A stretch of DNA of 39,983 nucleotides, taken from contig JAFQVV010000017.1 of assembly GCA_017407835.1 (NCBI GenBank), forward strand, positions 1 to 39,983. Reading direction: 5' to 3'. Positions 22,738-30,743 of this stretch are shown one piece after another (the first letter of the stretch is position 1; the number at the start of each line of letters is the position of its first letter). The notes under the pieces were generated by a model. The model saw only the letters and a program-made list of their open reading frames with translations. It searched no databases and was not told where the DNA came from. A program made the translations under genes and the position numbers. The DNA comes from Clostridia bacterium (lineage in GTDB: Bacteria; Bacillota; Clostridia; Oscillospirales; CAG-272).

Positions 22738-22762
22738 GAGCCCCTGCGGGGGCTCTTTTTTT
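22738..22762 (+). terminator. Terminator after the small leader-like gene
   Basis: GAGCCCC (22738-22744) pairs with GGGGCTC (22749-22755), followed by T7. Confidence 0.9.
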
Positions 22763-22794
22763 CTGCTTTTTCTCGACCGCGGCGATGGCGGCAA

Positions 22795-23598
22795 TCAGCA
22801 GGATAATTCGTCAAGCAGGGTATAATAGCGAAGGCGGTCGTTGTCGCGGGGAATGCCCAGCGCGGCGAAAAGACGGTTGAGGTCAAGTCCGGGATAGGCC
22901 GAGCCACCGTAAGCACCGGCAAAGTTGAGACGCAGACTCCGCGCGCAGAGGGCAATATCCTGAAAACGGTCGGCGATACCCATGGTGCCGAGATCGATGA
23001 ATCCGCCGAGAGCCGTGCCTTGCGGCGTTTCCTTGAGAAGGATGTTGGGCATACAGTAGTCGCCGTGGGTGAGGACAAGCTCTTCGTCGGGGCGATTGCG
23101 CTCCAGCCAATCCAACAGAGCGGCGGGGGAGGAAAATCCACCTTTTCCAAAGGTGCCGGGTGTGGCATCTGCTGCATGATATATTCCTGTTTCAATGTTG
23201 CTGCGGGCAGCGGTCAGCGCATGGTCAAGGCCGTGATGGCAGGGGCAGTCTGTGATGTCTGTGTTCCAGAGCAGGCGGATACCTTCTGCCAGAGCGTCAA
23301 CTGTTTCGTTTGGGCGGCGCATATGACAGGGCGCACAGGACATTTCACCGTCAATGCGGCTCATCAGCTGAAAGCGGCGCCCCTTTTCGGTGATATCGCA
23401 GAGCAGGCGTGGGACGGGAAGACGACCGTCAAGCCAGCGCATCATTTGTGCTGCATTTTCGGCAGCTTTGTCGGGAAGGCTGATTTTGAGCACCATGTCC
23501 TCGTATTCATACACCGTTGTGTTCGAGAACCCGATATCGTTTCGGCGCGGGATTTTGCCCGCGGTCATGGAGAGAATGGGGGCGGGCAGGTCAATCAT
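22795..23598 (-). CDS. APH(3')-like aminoglycoside phosphotransferase
   Basis: 267 residues, the length of APH(3') enzymes. The start at 23598 overlaps the stop of the upstream HAD gene by 4 bases (ATGA); the longer open frame is the antisense of that gene. The kinase core is intact: MVLKIS with Lys38 for ATP, HGDYCMPN (catalytic Asp180, Asn185) and GFIDLGTMGIADR (Asp202, metal). The C-terminus YYTLLDEL matches the end of kanamycin kinases. Enzymes of this type phosphorylate the 3'-OH of kanamycin and neomycin. Its coupling to a phosphatase gene and lack of mobile sequences suggest a resident gene, whose true substrate may be a different sugar or aminocyclitol. Confidence 0.88.
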   Translation of the reverse strand: MIDLPAPILSMTAGKIPRRNDIGFSNTTVYEYEDMVLKISLPDKAAENAAQMMRWLDGRLPVPRLLCDITEKGRRFQLMSRIDGEMSCAPCHMRRPNETVDALAEGIRLLWNTDITDCPCHHGLDHALTAARSNIETGIYHAADATPGTFGKGGFSSPAALLDWLERNRPDEELVLTHGDYCMPNILLKETPQGTALGGFIDLGTMGIADRFQDIALCARSLRLNFAGAYGGSAYPGLDLNRLFAALGIPRDNDRLRYYTLLDELSC

Positions 23599-24254
23599 TG
23601 GCTGTCCCCGGTAAAATAGGCAAGCAGATCGGCGGGGGTTTCCAGAATTACATCCGCCCCGGCCTCGCGAAGACGCTCGGGGGATTGATAGCCCCAGGCA
23701 ACGCCGACCGCTAAAAAGCCTGCACGGTGTGCCGTTTCCATATCCGAGTCGGTGTCGCCCACAAAAGCCACTTCGTTCGGGGTGCAGCCACATTCGGCGG
23801 CGATGGCAAGGGCGGCGGTGGGATCGGGTTTTGCGGGGATGTCGGCGCGGCGTCCCACCACAGGCGAGGCGATGCCGGGAATGAGCTGTTCGATCAGGGG
23901 CTTTGTCATATACTCCCGTTTGTTGGAGAGGACGGCAATGCGTATTCCCTTGGCGTGGAGAGCGGCGATCGCGGTATCCACCCCGGGGTAGGTGCGGTCG
24001 GTGTGGATGTAGGTCACATCATAATTGCGCCAAAATTCGGCGACAGCTTCGCGGATGTGCTCCTCGGTGCGGGCCTGGGGGGGGAGACTTTTGCCCATGA
24101 AGCTGAAGGAACCGCCGCCAAGGCAGGCGGCGAAGGACGCAGCATCGTGCTCGGGGTGACCGAAATGCCGCAGAGCGAGGTTGGCAGCCTCGCGGATGGC
24201 ATCGCTTGTGTTGGCGATGGTGCCGTCGAGGTCGAGAATCAAGAGTTTATACAT
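23595..24254 (-). CDS. HAD-family hydrolase, phosphoglycolate phosphatase-like (copy B)
   Basis: 219 residues. Motif I DLDGT (8-12, nucleophile and acid Asp), motif II VLSN (Ser or Thr site), motif III lysine in PAKPDPT, and motif IV FVGDTDSDM are all present, with a helical cap between motifs I and II. It is the classic Gph/pyrophosphatase-like subgroup, acting on small phosphorylated metabolites. AAGGAGA precedes the ATG. It is a clear paralogue of the next gene upstream (SNK.....K.L..QL.P, PDPT..LA.AAE, GFA..GVAWGY shared), separated by 9 bases, so the pair arose by tandem duplication. It is translationally coupled to the APH-like kinase, an odd kinase/phosphatase pairing. Confidence 0.9.
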   Translation of the reverse strand: MYKLLILDLDGTIANTSDAIREAANLALRHFGHPEHDAASFAACLGGGSFSFMGKSLPPQARTEEHIREAVAEFWRNYDVTYIHTDRTYPGVDTAIAALHAKGIRIAVLSNKREYMTKPLIEQLIPGIASPVVGRRADIPAKPDPTAALAIAAECGCTPNEVAFVGDTDSDMETAHRAGFLAVGVAWGYQSPERLREAGADVILETPADLLAYFTGDSQ

Positions 24255-24263
24255 GGGTTCTCC

Positions 24264-24911
24264 TTATGAAAAATAGCGAATCAGGTCGGTGGGATGTTCA
24301 AACACCGTCAGCGCACCAAGCTCGCGCAGAAGTGCGGCGGGGCGATACCCCCATGCCACCCCAAACGGAGCAAAGCCGGCGGCCAGAGCGGTTTTGATAT
24401 CCACATCGCTGTCCCCGATAAAGGCCACCTCATGGGGGGCGGCATCAAGTTCTGCCGCCACTGCCAACGGGACAGTCGGATCGGGTTTGGTGGGATATCC
24501 CTTTCGCTGACCGTACGCGGCAGAAACCGGATCGGGCAGCAGTTGTGCGCAAAGTCCTTTTACCATATAGTCTTGCTTGTTGGAAAGCACACCGATGCGA
24601 TAACCGCGGCGATGCAGAAGGGAGAGGGTGTGATCCAACTCGGGATAGGTGTGGTCGGTTTGCAGATAAGTCTCGGTATAGGCCGCGTCATAGTCGGCGA
24701 GGACGGCGTCGATTTGTGCCTCGGTGCGTTCGGTTTCGGGCATCGCGCGGGTGACCAGCATGCGCGCACCGTTGTTGATGAAGCTGCGCAGTGCGGGAAT
24801 GTCGTGCTCGGGATAACCGAAGCGGCGCATGGTGGAATTGAGGGCTGTCAGAATCGCGGGAAGGGTATCGGCAATGGTGCCGTCGAGATCAAAGATGAGT
24901 GCTTTGTACAT
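24264..24911 (-). CDS. HAD-family hydrolase, phosphoglycolate phosphatase-like (copy A)
   Basis: 215 residues with motif I DLDGT (8-12), VLSN, PTKPDPT and FIGDSDVDI, all catalytic residues kept. The cap domain differs most from its tandem neighbour (FINNGARMLVTRAMPET against CLGGGSFSFMGKSLPPQ), which suggests different substrates. GGAGG lies 5-6 bases before the ATG. It follows the ArsR-type regulator by 59 bases on the same strand and precedes copy B by 9 bases, so regulator, two phosphatases and the APH-like kinase look like one operon. Confidence 0.9.
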   Translation of the reverse strand: MYKALIFDLDGTIADTLPAILTALNSTMRRFGYPEHDIPALRSFINNGARMLVTRAMPETERTEAQIDAVLADYDAAYTETYLQTDHTYPELDHTLSLLHRRGYRIGVLSNKQDYMVKGLCAQLLPDPVSAAYGQRKGYPTKPDPTVPLAVAAELDAAPHEVAFIGDSDVDIKTALAAGFAPFGVAWGYRPAALLRELGALTVFEHPTDLIRYFS

Positions 24912-24970
24912 AAAACCTCCGTGCAGAGGGAAAAATTGAGTGAAGTGGAGAAAATATGAACCGCCACCAC

Positions 24971-26062
24971 TTATGTGAGCAGAGTGTCGCCCAGCTCGTC
25001 GATGAAATCGCGCAGTTTTTTCTTGTTGAGGGCATAATAAATACGGTTGGCATCGCGTTTGATTTCCACAAATCCGCTCTCCATCAACAGGGACATATGG
25101 TGGGAAACGGTGGCGGTGGAGATGTCAAGGAGAGAAGCCAGCTGTTGACCGTACTTGGGCGACTCGGCCAGCAGCTTCAAAATCTCAAATTTGCGCAGGT
25201 CACCGATGGTGCGCAGGGTACGGCAGAGCTTATCCTCAAGGGTAGAGGTTTGCGTGATCTCCTTCAGCGGTTCAAAGAGCACGCCAACATAGAAGAAATC
25301 GTTTTCCTGCTCATCGGTGAAGTTCATCAGATAACGCGTGGAGTTGCACATCATGATGGATGGCTGAATATAAAGTGCGTCAATCGATGTAGGGACGGTA
25401 ATGCTGTAATTTTGCTCGATAAAATCGATTCCGCCCGAGGAAAGGGGCTCATTGACAGCCGAGAGAAACCAGCCGACATAATGCTTGACGATATCATATT
25501 TTTCGCGCCAGAGCCGTGCGGCTTCTTCGAGAATATCGGCCAATGCCCCGCGGTAGTGGTCAAAGCCATTGTAGAAGCGGCAGATCTCCCACTTTTCGTC
25601 GGCGGGGATGTCCATGCCTTCCACAAAGGCGATAAATTCGCTGTAATTGGTGATCTCGCCGTCATAGTCATCGGGTGCAAATTCACCGATAAGCAGAGAG
25701 GTGAGATTGAGGAAGAACAGGGGCTTGGATAAATCGCGAAGCGCGACCAGATCGGCTTCAAGACTGGGGGCACTGCGGCGGCAGGCGTTATGAATGAGAT
25801 AGAAGGCAAAGCAGCCTTTCATGCCGCTGTGGCGGCGAAAGAGAAAATCGAGCAGGCTGTCATCTGCCGAGAGTGAGCGCGTGACGTGCTCGGACAGTTC
25901 GATGATGGCGTCAAAGCAGCTGTCGAGCACTTCGGGATCGATGGCAAATTTTTTGAGGATGGCGTTTTTTAATTCTCGGCAGGATTCTCCGTTGCGGCTG
26001 TTGTAAAGTAGCATGGCTGTTTCGAAAATGAGATTTGGTTCGCGCAACAATTTGATCTCCAT
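24971..26062 (-). CDS. ArsR-type HTH regulator with a large N-terminal domain
   Basis: 363 residues. The ATG at 26062 is chosen over a TTG at 26077; the ribosome site (GGGGG) is weak. Residues 280-355 are an ArsR-type winged helix: LCRTLRTIGDLRKFEILKLLAESPKYGQQLASLLDISTATVSHHMSLLMESGFVEIKRDANRIYYAL, including the recognition helix TATVSHHM. The metal-binding ELCVC motif is absent. The 270-residue N-terminus is mostly helical, without membrane segments, and of a kind found in clostridial ArsR-like proteins of unknown ligand. A good promoter and a 14-bp palindrome lie upstream, so autoregulation is likely. It probably controls the HAD-HAD-APH genes that follow. Confidence 0.88.
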   Translation of the reverse strand: MEIKLLREPNLIFETAMLLYNSRNGESCRELKNAILKKFAIDPEVLDSCFDAIIELSEHVTRSLSADDSLLDFLFRRHSGMKGCFAFYLIHNACRRSAPSLEADLVALRDLSKPLFFLNLTSLLIGEFAPDDYDGEITNYSEFIAFVEGMDIPADEKWEICRFYNGFDHYRGALADILEEAARLWREKYDIVKHYVGWFLSAVNEPLSSGGIDFIEQNYSITVPTSIDALYIQPSIMMCNSTRYLMNFTDEQENDFFYVGVLFEPLKEITQTSTLEDKLCRTLRTIGDLRKFEILKLLAESPKYGQQLASLLDISTATVSHHMSLLMESGFVEIKRDANRIYYALNKKKLRDFIDELGDTLLT

Positions 26063-26098
26063 ATGTCGTTCCCCCAATATTTTACTATAATCAAATGC

Positions 26099-26127
26099 AG
26101 TATACCACGCATCTTGAATCTTGTCAA
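26099..26127 (-). promoter_or_regulatory. Sigma-A promoter of the ArsR-type regulator
   Basis: Read on the minus strand: TTGACA (26127-26122), a 17-base spacer and TATACT (26104-26099) with extended -10 TGG. The start codon follows 36 bases later. Confidence 0.85.
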
Positions 26128-26146
26128 GTGTTTTCTTTCAAAAATG

Positions 26147-26160
26147 ATCAAACGTTTGAT
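26147..26160. promoter_or_regulatory. 14-bp palindrome, possible ArsR operator
   Basis: ATCAAACGTTTGAT is a perfect palindrome 19 bases upstream of the -35 box of the ArsR-type gene. Imperfect AT-rich palindromes are the usual targets of this regulator family, so an operator or activator site is plausible. Confidence 0.5.
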
Positions 26161-26496
26161 GAATATAATGAGATAATCGGGAGAGATATTCGATATACGG
26201 CAAATGTATGCATATAAATTCGATATACATAAAACAAAAAGCATCGAAGGTCATGATAGATGCATATCAATGAAGGAATTCGGCGAAGGAACGGAGATTT
26301 GATTTTCACGAAAGATGATATTTGATAAACTTCGTATATTATAAATTTGAATGATATCGATTAAAAATCAAAAAACACTTGACATCATTCGAATGTGCGC
26401 AAGCGGTTTTTGCTGCAATTTGTGCAGAAATATAAAAAAACGGCAAAAAAACGAAAAAATATCGGCTGTATGCCCATATGCGAATGCGGTCAATTA

Positions 26497-26505
26497 TGCT
26501 ATAAT
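26497..26505 (+). promoter_or_regulatory. Extended -10 promoter of typA
   Basis: TGC directly before TATAAT (26500-26505). The expected -35 position (26477-26482) has no good match, so it relies on the extended -10. Confidence 0.6.
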
Positions 26506-26553
26506 ATATAATTATGGTAATATTCTATTGAAAAATACGGGGAGACGAGAAGT

Positions 26554-28395
26554 TTGAAACGCGAAGATTTACGAAATATTGCAATTATTGCCCATGTAGA
26601 CCACGGTAAAACCACTTTGGTTGATGAAATGCTCAAACAGGGCGGTGTTTACCGCGAAAATCAGGCCACTGAGGAGCGTGTGATGGACAACAACGCCCTG
26701 GAGAAGGAGCGCGGCATCACCATTTTGGCCAAAAATACGGCTGTTCACTATGAAGGGGTGAAGATCAATATCATCGATACCCCCGGCCATGCTGACTTTG
26801 GCGGTGAGGTTGAACGTATCCTCAAAATGGTGAACGGCGTTCTTCTGCTGGTTGACGCAGCAGAAGGGCCCATGCCCCAGACACGCTTTGTTCTGCAGCG
26901 TGCACTTGAACTCAACCACCGCGTGATTGTGGTCATCAATAAGATAGACAAGCCCGATGCACGTCTGGAAGAGGTTGAGGAAGAGGTATTGGAGCTGCTG
27001 ATGGATCTGGATGCCACCGATGAACAGCTTGATAGCCCGATGGTCTTCTGCTCGGGCCGTGCCGGAACGGCCTCTCTCTCTCCCTTCCAGCCCGGTACCG
27101 ATCTCAAGCCCCTCTTCAATACGATTCTTGAGTATATGCCCGCACCCGAAGGTGACGAGAACGGCGAGCTGCAGCTGTTGGTTTCTTCCATTGACTATAA
27201 TGATTACGTCGGTCGTATCGGTATCGGCCGCATCGAGCGTGGTGTGATTCGTCAAAATCAGACGGCGATGGTGACCAATTTCCACTCGGGGATGACGCCT
27301 AAGCAGACCAAGATTGTCTCGCTCTATCAAATTGACGGGCTGACACGTGTTCCTGTCACCGAGGCAAAGGTGGGGGATATCGTCTGCTTCTCGGGCGCCG
27401 AGGACATCACCATCGGTGATACCATTACCTCGACGTCTTGTCCCGAACCGCTTGAATTTGTCAAGGTCAGTGAGCCGACCATGGAGATGACCTTCTCGGT
27501 CAACGACTCCCCCTTCGCCGGCCGCGAGGGCAAATATGTCACCTCCCGCAAGCTCCGCGAGCGTCTCTACCGCGAACTGCTCAAGGACGTTTCTCTGCGG
27601 GTGACTGACGGAGAGACCACCGACAGCTTCAAGGTGGCAGGCCGCGGTGAGATGCATCTTTCCATTCTCATCGAGACCATGCGCCGTGAGGGGTATGAGC
27701 TGACCTGCTCGATGCCTCATGTGCTTTTCCGTGAGATTGATGGGCAGAAGCATGAGCCGATGGAGAAGGTGTCGCTTGACGTGCCCTGCGATTATGTTGG
27801 TCCGGTTGTCGAAGAGCTCGGCCGCCGCAAGGGTGAGCTGCTGGAGATGAATCCCAACAGCACCGGCACGCGGATGCGCATTGAATATATGATCCCTGCC
27901 CGCTGTCTGATCGGTTATCGCGCTATGTTTATGAATGCCACACGCGGCGAAGGTATCATCAACTCTCTGTTCGCAGGATATGCACCCTATCGCGGGGATA
28001 TTTCGCTCCGCTATACCGGTTCGCTGGTGGCGTCGGAGGATGGCGAAACCACTTCCTACGGTCTTTACAATACGCAGGATCGCGGTTCCATGTTTATCGG
28101 TCCCGCTACTCCTGTCTACGAGGGAATGATCGTGGGCGAGAACCCCAAGGGCGGCGATATTGCCGTCAACCCCTGCAAGAAAAAGCAGCTGACCGCTATT
28201 CGTTCGGCAGGAGCCGACGAGGCACTTCGCCTGGTTACCCCCGTTGTCTTCTCGCTGGAGGAAGCAATTGAGTTTATCGCTGACGATGAGCTCATCGAAG
28301 TTACGCCAAAAAATATCCGTCTGCGCAAGCGTATTCTCAATACCGAGCTGCGCTTGAAGGCAGAGAGCCGCCGCAAAAAAGGCGAGCTGCAGTAA
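26554..28395 (+). CDS. typA: Translational GTPase TypA/BipA
   Basis: 613 residues, the usual length. The start is TTG at 26554 behind GGGGAGA. GTPase motifs: G1 AHVDHGKT (about 13-20), G2 within ERGIT, G3 [14 protein letters not shown] (about 75-88), G4 NKID (about 129-132). Then EF-G-like domains II, III and V and the BipA-specific C-terminal domain ([12 protein letters not shown]). It binds the ribosome at the EF-G site and helps 50S assembly and stress or cold growth. Transcribed alone and followed by a strong terminator. Very high similarity to the family throughout. Confidence 0.97.
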   Translation: MKREDLRNIAIIAHVDHGKTTLVDEMLKQGGVYRENQATEERVMDNNALEKERGITILAKNTAVHYEGVKINIIDTPGHADFGGEVERILKMVNGVLLLVDAAEGPMPQTRFVLQRALELNHRVIVVINKIDKPDARLEEVEEEVLELLMDLDATDEQLDSPMVFCSGRAGTASLSPFQPGTDLKPLFNTILEYMPAPEGDENGELQLLVSSIDYNDYVGRIGIGRIERGVIRQNQTAMVTNFHSGMTPKQTKIVSLYQIDGLTRVPVTEAKVGDIVCFSGAEDITIGDTITSTSCPEPLEFVKVSEPTMEMTFSVNDSPFAGREGKYVTSRKLRERLYRELLKDVSLRVTDGETTDSFKVAGRGEMHLSILIETMRREGYELTCSMPHVLFREIDGQKHEPMEKVSLDVPCDYVGPVVEELGRRKGELLEMNPNSTGTRMRIEYMIPARCLIGYRAMFMNATRGEGIINSLFAGYAPYRGDISLRYTGSLVASEDGETTSYGLYNTQDRGSMFIGPATPVYEGMIVGENPKGGDIAVNPCKKKQLTAIRSAGADEALRLVTPVVFSLEEAIEFIADDELIEVTPKNIRLRKRILNTELRLKAESRRKKGELQ

Positions 28396-28398
28396 AGC

Positions 28399-28437
28399 AA
28401 AAAACAGTGCCGCACAGGATGGCGGCACTGTTTTTTT
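28399..28437 (+). terminator. Terminator of typA
   Basis: 15 perfect pairs between 28399-28413 and 28422-28436 (ACAGTGCCGC / GCGGCACTGT core plus A/T ends), followed by more Ts. Confidence 0.95.
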
Positions 28438-28459
28438 TGCTTTCTTTCTCCCCCCAAAA

Positions 28460-28507
28460 CGCCTTTACAGCCGAGCAATTTTCTGCTCGGCTGTGAAGGC
28501 GTTTTTT
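28460..28507. terminator. Second, bidirectional terminator
   Basis: 18 pairs (one G-U) between 28460-28477 and 28484-28501 with a 6-base loop, T6 on the plus side and TTTT on the minus side. It separates typA from the DUF6514 gene coming from the other strand. Confidence 0.9.
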
Positions 28508-28520
28508 CTTGGTGAGCTCA

Positions 28521-28769
28521 TTATTGAACGGCGTACTGCAGATAAAGGAAATCGCAGGCGGCATCGGTGAGATGGATGGGATCAAGATCGGCGGCGGTGA
28601 TTTGCGCGGCAAATGCTTCGGCCTCGGCGCGGTCTGCGCTGAAGTCATCGAGAAGAGCCAACTGCGCTCCGTCGAGATCACGGCAGACAATGGCGTAGGC
28701 ACGGTAATTGCCGAGCAGAGGATCGGTATATGTGCATTCAACAGCTTGATAAGAAACGGTCATGGTCAT
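28521..28769 (-). CDS. DUF6514 family small protein
   Basis: 82 residues. AAGGAAAG precedes the ATG at 28769. The pattern YRAYAIVCRD ... DFSADRAEAEAFAAQITAADLDPIHLTDAACDFLY matches the DUF6514 family of Clostridia (YYGI... dIS.D...v..lv..~n...LdPiHL.DviEDFL). Function unknown; these small cytoplasmic proteins are widespread and often single genes. It has its own near-perfect promoter and shares the bidirectional terminator at 28460-28507. Confidence 0.75.
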   Translation of the reverse strand: MTMTVSYQAVECTYTDPLLGNYRAYAIVCRDLDGAQLALLDDFSADRAEAEAFAAQITAADLDPIHLTDAACDFLYLQYAVQ

Positions 28770-28818
28770 TTCGACTTTCCTTCACTTTCTCGCATGAAAT
28801 CATGGATTTGACAGTATT

Positions 28819-28847
28819 ATTATAACATATTTTTCCAAAAATGTCAA
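28819..28847 (-). promoter_or_regulatory. Full-consensus sigma-A promoter of the DUF6514 gene
   Basis: On the minus strand TTGACA (28847-28842), a 17-base spacer and TATAAT (28824-28819). Confidence 0.9.
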
Positions 28848-28900
28848 TATAAGGAAATAAAAAATATGAAAAAAATTCCGAAAAAATCGGAATATGGACG

Positions 28901-28932
28901 AAAAAAGGACCGCCGCAATTGTGCGGCAGTCC
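28901..28932 (-). terminator. Terminator of the D,D-carboxypeptidase gene
   Basis: On the minus strand 11 pairs (one G-U) between 28932-28922 and 28917-28907, then TTTTTT. It lies 18 bases after the stop codon. Confidence 0.85.
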
Positions 28933-28949
28933 CGAATGGATGGACGTAT

Positions 28950-30245
28950 TTATGAAGGTGCAGTGGTATCGGCGGAAGCGGGCTCAAGACAGCGTGCATA
29001 AAGCTCCATGCTGTCGGTGATGGGCGTCCACCTGCTCTCGCCCCCCACCACAACGGCAATAAACTCGCGGCCGTCATCGCGAACGGCCATGGAAACCAGG
29101 CAGCGGTGGGCTTCCAGTGTATATCCCGTTTTGCCTGCGAGGATTTTGATGCCGGGCATCTCATCGCCTGACAGACCGGAAAACAGGGTACTGGTCAGCA
29201 AAATTCCGCCCGGATTTTGCTCGGTTGGGGTGGTGGTATATTGATAGGTGGAGAGAATCTTTCGCAACGGCTCGATCTGCATGGCATAGGAGAAAATCGC
29301 GGCGATTTCACGAAGCGTGCTGTAGTGCGCATCATCGTGCAGTCCGCTGGCATTGACGAAATGCGTTCCGGACAAGCCCATCTCGGTCGCTTTTTGGTTC
29401 ATCAGCTCGACAAATGCTTCCTCCGAGCCTGCGATCAGTTCGGCGAGTGCGCTGGTTGCATCGGCACCCGACGGCAGCGCTGCACCGTAGAGCAGATCAA
29501 TGACAGGTACCGTTTCCCCGGGGAAGAAACCTGCGCGGGATGCGTTGGCTTCTACAAGAGGATTGATGAGATCTGCGGTGAAGGTATAGGTCAGATCAAA
29601 GCTTTCCAGGTGCTCGTAGGCGACGATCAGCGTCATGACTTTCGTCATGGAAGCCGGATAAATTTGCTCGTTTGATTTTTTGTCGACGAGAACCGCCGCG
29701 TTGGCAACATCGATTAACACCGCGTGGGTGCATTGAATTTCCTCATCGACGATAACAGTCTCCCCGTTGGAGGAAGCCATCACAGCAAGCGGTCCCGGCG
29801 GTTCGGTTTCGGGGGGATCGGTGACGACCGGGATGAGCGTAGGGGTGCTTTCCTCGGTGTTCAGTCCCGCCGTTTGCGCATAAACGGCCAGTGCAAGTGC
29901 TTCTTTGTGGCGTTGGTAAGCGATGCCTCCAAAAATAGAACCGACCAGAAGCAGCACCGTACACAGAATGGCAATCAGAATGGGACCTGCACGCCGTTTC
30001 CTGCGGCGCTTGGCGGGGACACAGCACTGGACCTGCATGGTCACTGTCTGGGTTTCACGGGCACGCAGCAGTCGCTCGCGATCATTGGCAGTGCGGGGAA
30101 GGGGCTGCTGTCGGTTGACACCGCCGTATGCTGCGGGAGGACGATGTGCAGTTTGCTGTTGATAAGGCGGGGAGGGGGAGCGGTAGGGTGTGTTTGTGCG
30201 TGGCGGATTTTGTGTTTGCGCAGGGGGACGCCGGGGAGAGCGCAC
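28950..30245 (-). CDS. D-alanyl-D-alanine carboxypeptidase (PBP5/DacF-like)
   Basis: 431 residues from the first conventional start (GTG 30245). A Pro/Gln/Asn-rich cytoplasmic region is followed by a basic patch and one membrane helix (about 87-109), which puts the catalytic domain outside. Active-site motifs: SMTK (199-202, nucleophile Ser199), SGA (259-261; the usual SxN has Ala in place of Asn) and KTG (about 378-380). It trims the terminal D-Ala of peptidoglycan stem peptides. The usual C-terminal beta domain of PBP5 is missing. GTG 30245 has no ribosome site. The strong AAAGGAGG at 30321-30328 instead faces in-frame ATC ATC at 30314-30309, so the protein probably begins there, 22-23 residues longer. 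Confidence 0.92.
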   Translation of the reverse strand: MRSPRRPPAQTQNPPRTNTPYRSPSPPYQQQTAHRPPAAYGGVNRQQPLPRTANDRERLLRARETQTVTMQVQCCVPAKRRRKRRAGPILIAILCTVLLLVGSIFGGIAYQRHKEALALAVYAQTAGLNTEESTPTLIPVVTDPPETEPPGPLAVMASSNGETVIVDEEIQCTHAVLIDVANAAVLVDKKSNEQIYPASMTKVMTLIVAYEHLESFDLTYTFTADLINPLVEANASRAGFFPGETVPVIDLLYGAALPSGADATSALAELIAGSEEAFVELMNQKATEMGLSGTHFVNASGLHDDAHYSTLREIAAIFSYAMQIEPLRKILSTYQYTTTPTEQNPGGILLTSTLFSGLSGDEMPGIKILAGKTGYTLEAHRCLVSMAVRDDGREFIAVVVGGESRWTPITDSMELYARCLEPASADTTAPS

Positions 30246-30308
30246 GAGGGGAGGCGTATTTGCATCGGAAGGGGGTTGGGTGCGGTTTTGATGGTAAGGT
30301 GGTTGATT

Positions 30309-30328
30309 GATGATCTTTCGCCTCCTTT
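30309..30328 (-). promoter_or_regulatory. Ribosome site facing AUC codons: probable real start of the carboxypeptidase
   Basis: AAAGGAGG (30328-30321 on the minus strand) is 6 bases before ATC (30314-30312) and 9 before a second ATC (30311-30309), both in frame with the carboxypeptidase. No ATG, GTG or TTG occurs in frame before 30245. The extra residues have the same Pro/Gln/Asn-rich composition as the annotated N-terminus. Confidence 0.5.
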
Positions 30329-30358
30329 CGCCAAATTGCGCAAATTGTGTATAGAAAT

Positions 30359-30387
30359 ATTATACCGAATTTCCGCCGCCGTGTCAA
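30359..30387 (-). promoter_or_regulatory. Full-consensus sigma-A promoter of the D,D-carboxypeptidase
   Basis: On the minus strand TTGACA (30387-30382), 17 bases, TATAAT (30364-30359). The transcript would start near 30352, 24 bases before the AAAGGAGG ribosome site. Confidence 0.9.
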
Positions 30388-30453
30388 GGGGCGGTGAAAT
30401 TTTAACAATTCCTCCGACTGCTCGGCGGCGATGGCACAGATATCGGCAGTGTC

Positions 30454-30648
30454 TTATTCTGCGATAACGCAATGCTCAACGGCGTATTCCAGAAATGTTC
30501 CGATCAATTCATTTCGACTGTGTCCCGTTCTTGACGAAATCGTATTGATTTGTTCGAGTAGCTCTTCTTTGATGCGGATGGAGAAGACTTTATACCCATC
30601 CTCTCCTTTGGGGCGTTTGGGATGGATAACCAAATTTTTATCATGCAT
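30454..30648 (-). CDS. Ribbon-helix-helix (CopG/Arc-like) regulator
   Basis: 64 residues. The ATG at 30648 is 7 bases after AAGAGGT. The ribbon strand YKVFSIRIKEEL (19-30) and helices EQINTISSRTGHSRNELIGTFLEYAVEH (32-59) match the RHH fold, in which the dimer's two-stranded ribbon inserts into the major groove. The N-terminus (HPKRPKGEDG) is basic. No toxin gene is paired with it. It is divergent from the lipoprotein gene at 30744, and three 12-bp-spaced repeats lie in the shared control region, so it likely regulates itself and that gene. Confidence 0.85.
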   Translation of the reverse strand: MHDKNLVIHPKRPKGEDGYKVFSIRIKEELLEQINTISSRTGHSRNELIGTFLEYAVEHCVIAE

Positions 30649-30678
30649 ATAAATCACCTCTTAAACATAATTTTATGC

Positions 30679-30707
30679 TTGACTTTTGATTTATTATATG
30701 TTATAAT
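30679..30707 (+). promoter_or_regulatory. Sigma-A promoter of the lipoprotein gene
   Basis: TTGACT at 30679-30684, a 17-base spacer and TATAAT at 30702-30707. The first two iterons overlap its -10. Confidence 0.85.
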
Positions 30708-30727
30708 TTATGTTACAAAATATGTTT
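30697..30727 (+). promoter_or_regulatory. Three TATGTT iterons in exact 12-bp steps
   Basis: TATGTTA at 30697-30703, TATGTTA at 30709-30715 and TATGTTT at 30721-30727. They sit over the -10 and transcript start of the lipoprotein promoter, between the divergent RHH gene and the lipoprotein gene: the expected kind of target for cooperative RHH dimers. Confidence 0.55.
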
Positions 30728-30743
30728 TATTGGAGGCTTTTTT

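Larger units (their letters stand above)
26063..26553. other. 491-bp intergenic region between the ArsR-type gene and typA
   Basis: No gene is supported. It holds the ArsR promoter and palindrome, an 11-bp direct repeat ATTCGATATAC at 26188-26198 and 26218-26228 (exactly 30 bp apart), an isolated TTGACA at 26379-26384 next to the palindrome CATTCGAATG (26386-26395) without a matching -10, and the typA promoter at 26497-26505. The stretch is notably AT-rich. Confidence 0.6.

Noticed and set aside
22795..23598. APH gene as a recently acquired resistance cassette
   Set aside because: No integrase, insertion sequence or repeats flank it, its base use matches its neighbours, and it is coupled to a phosphatase gene.
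26351..26557. Possible 68-residue gene before typA
   Set aside because: No ribosome site, unusual composition, and it covers the typA promoter.
26569..28428. Open frame of 619 codons antisense to typA
   Set aside because: No ribosome site or recognisable family; typA is an unmistakable GTPase on the other strand, and similar antisense frames shadow many GC-rich genes here.
30697..30727. CRISPR-like or plasmid-origin iterons
   Set aside because: Three 6-7-bp repeats at a promoter are far too short for CRISPR, and no replication gene is present.
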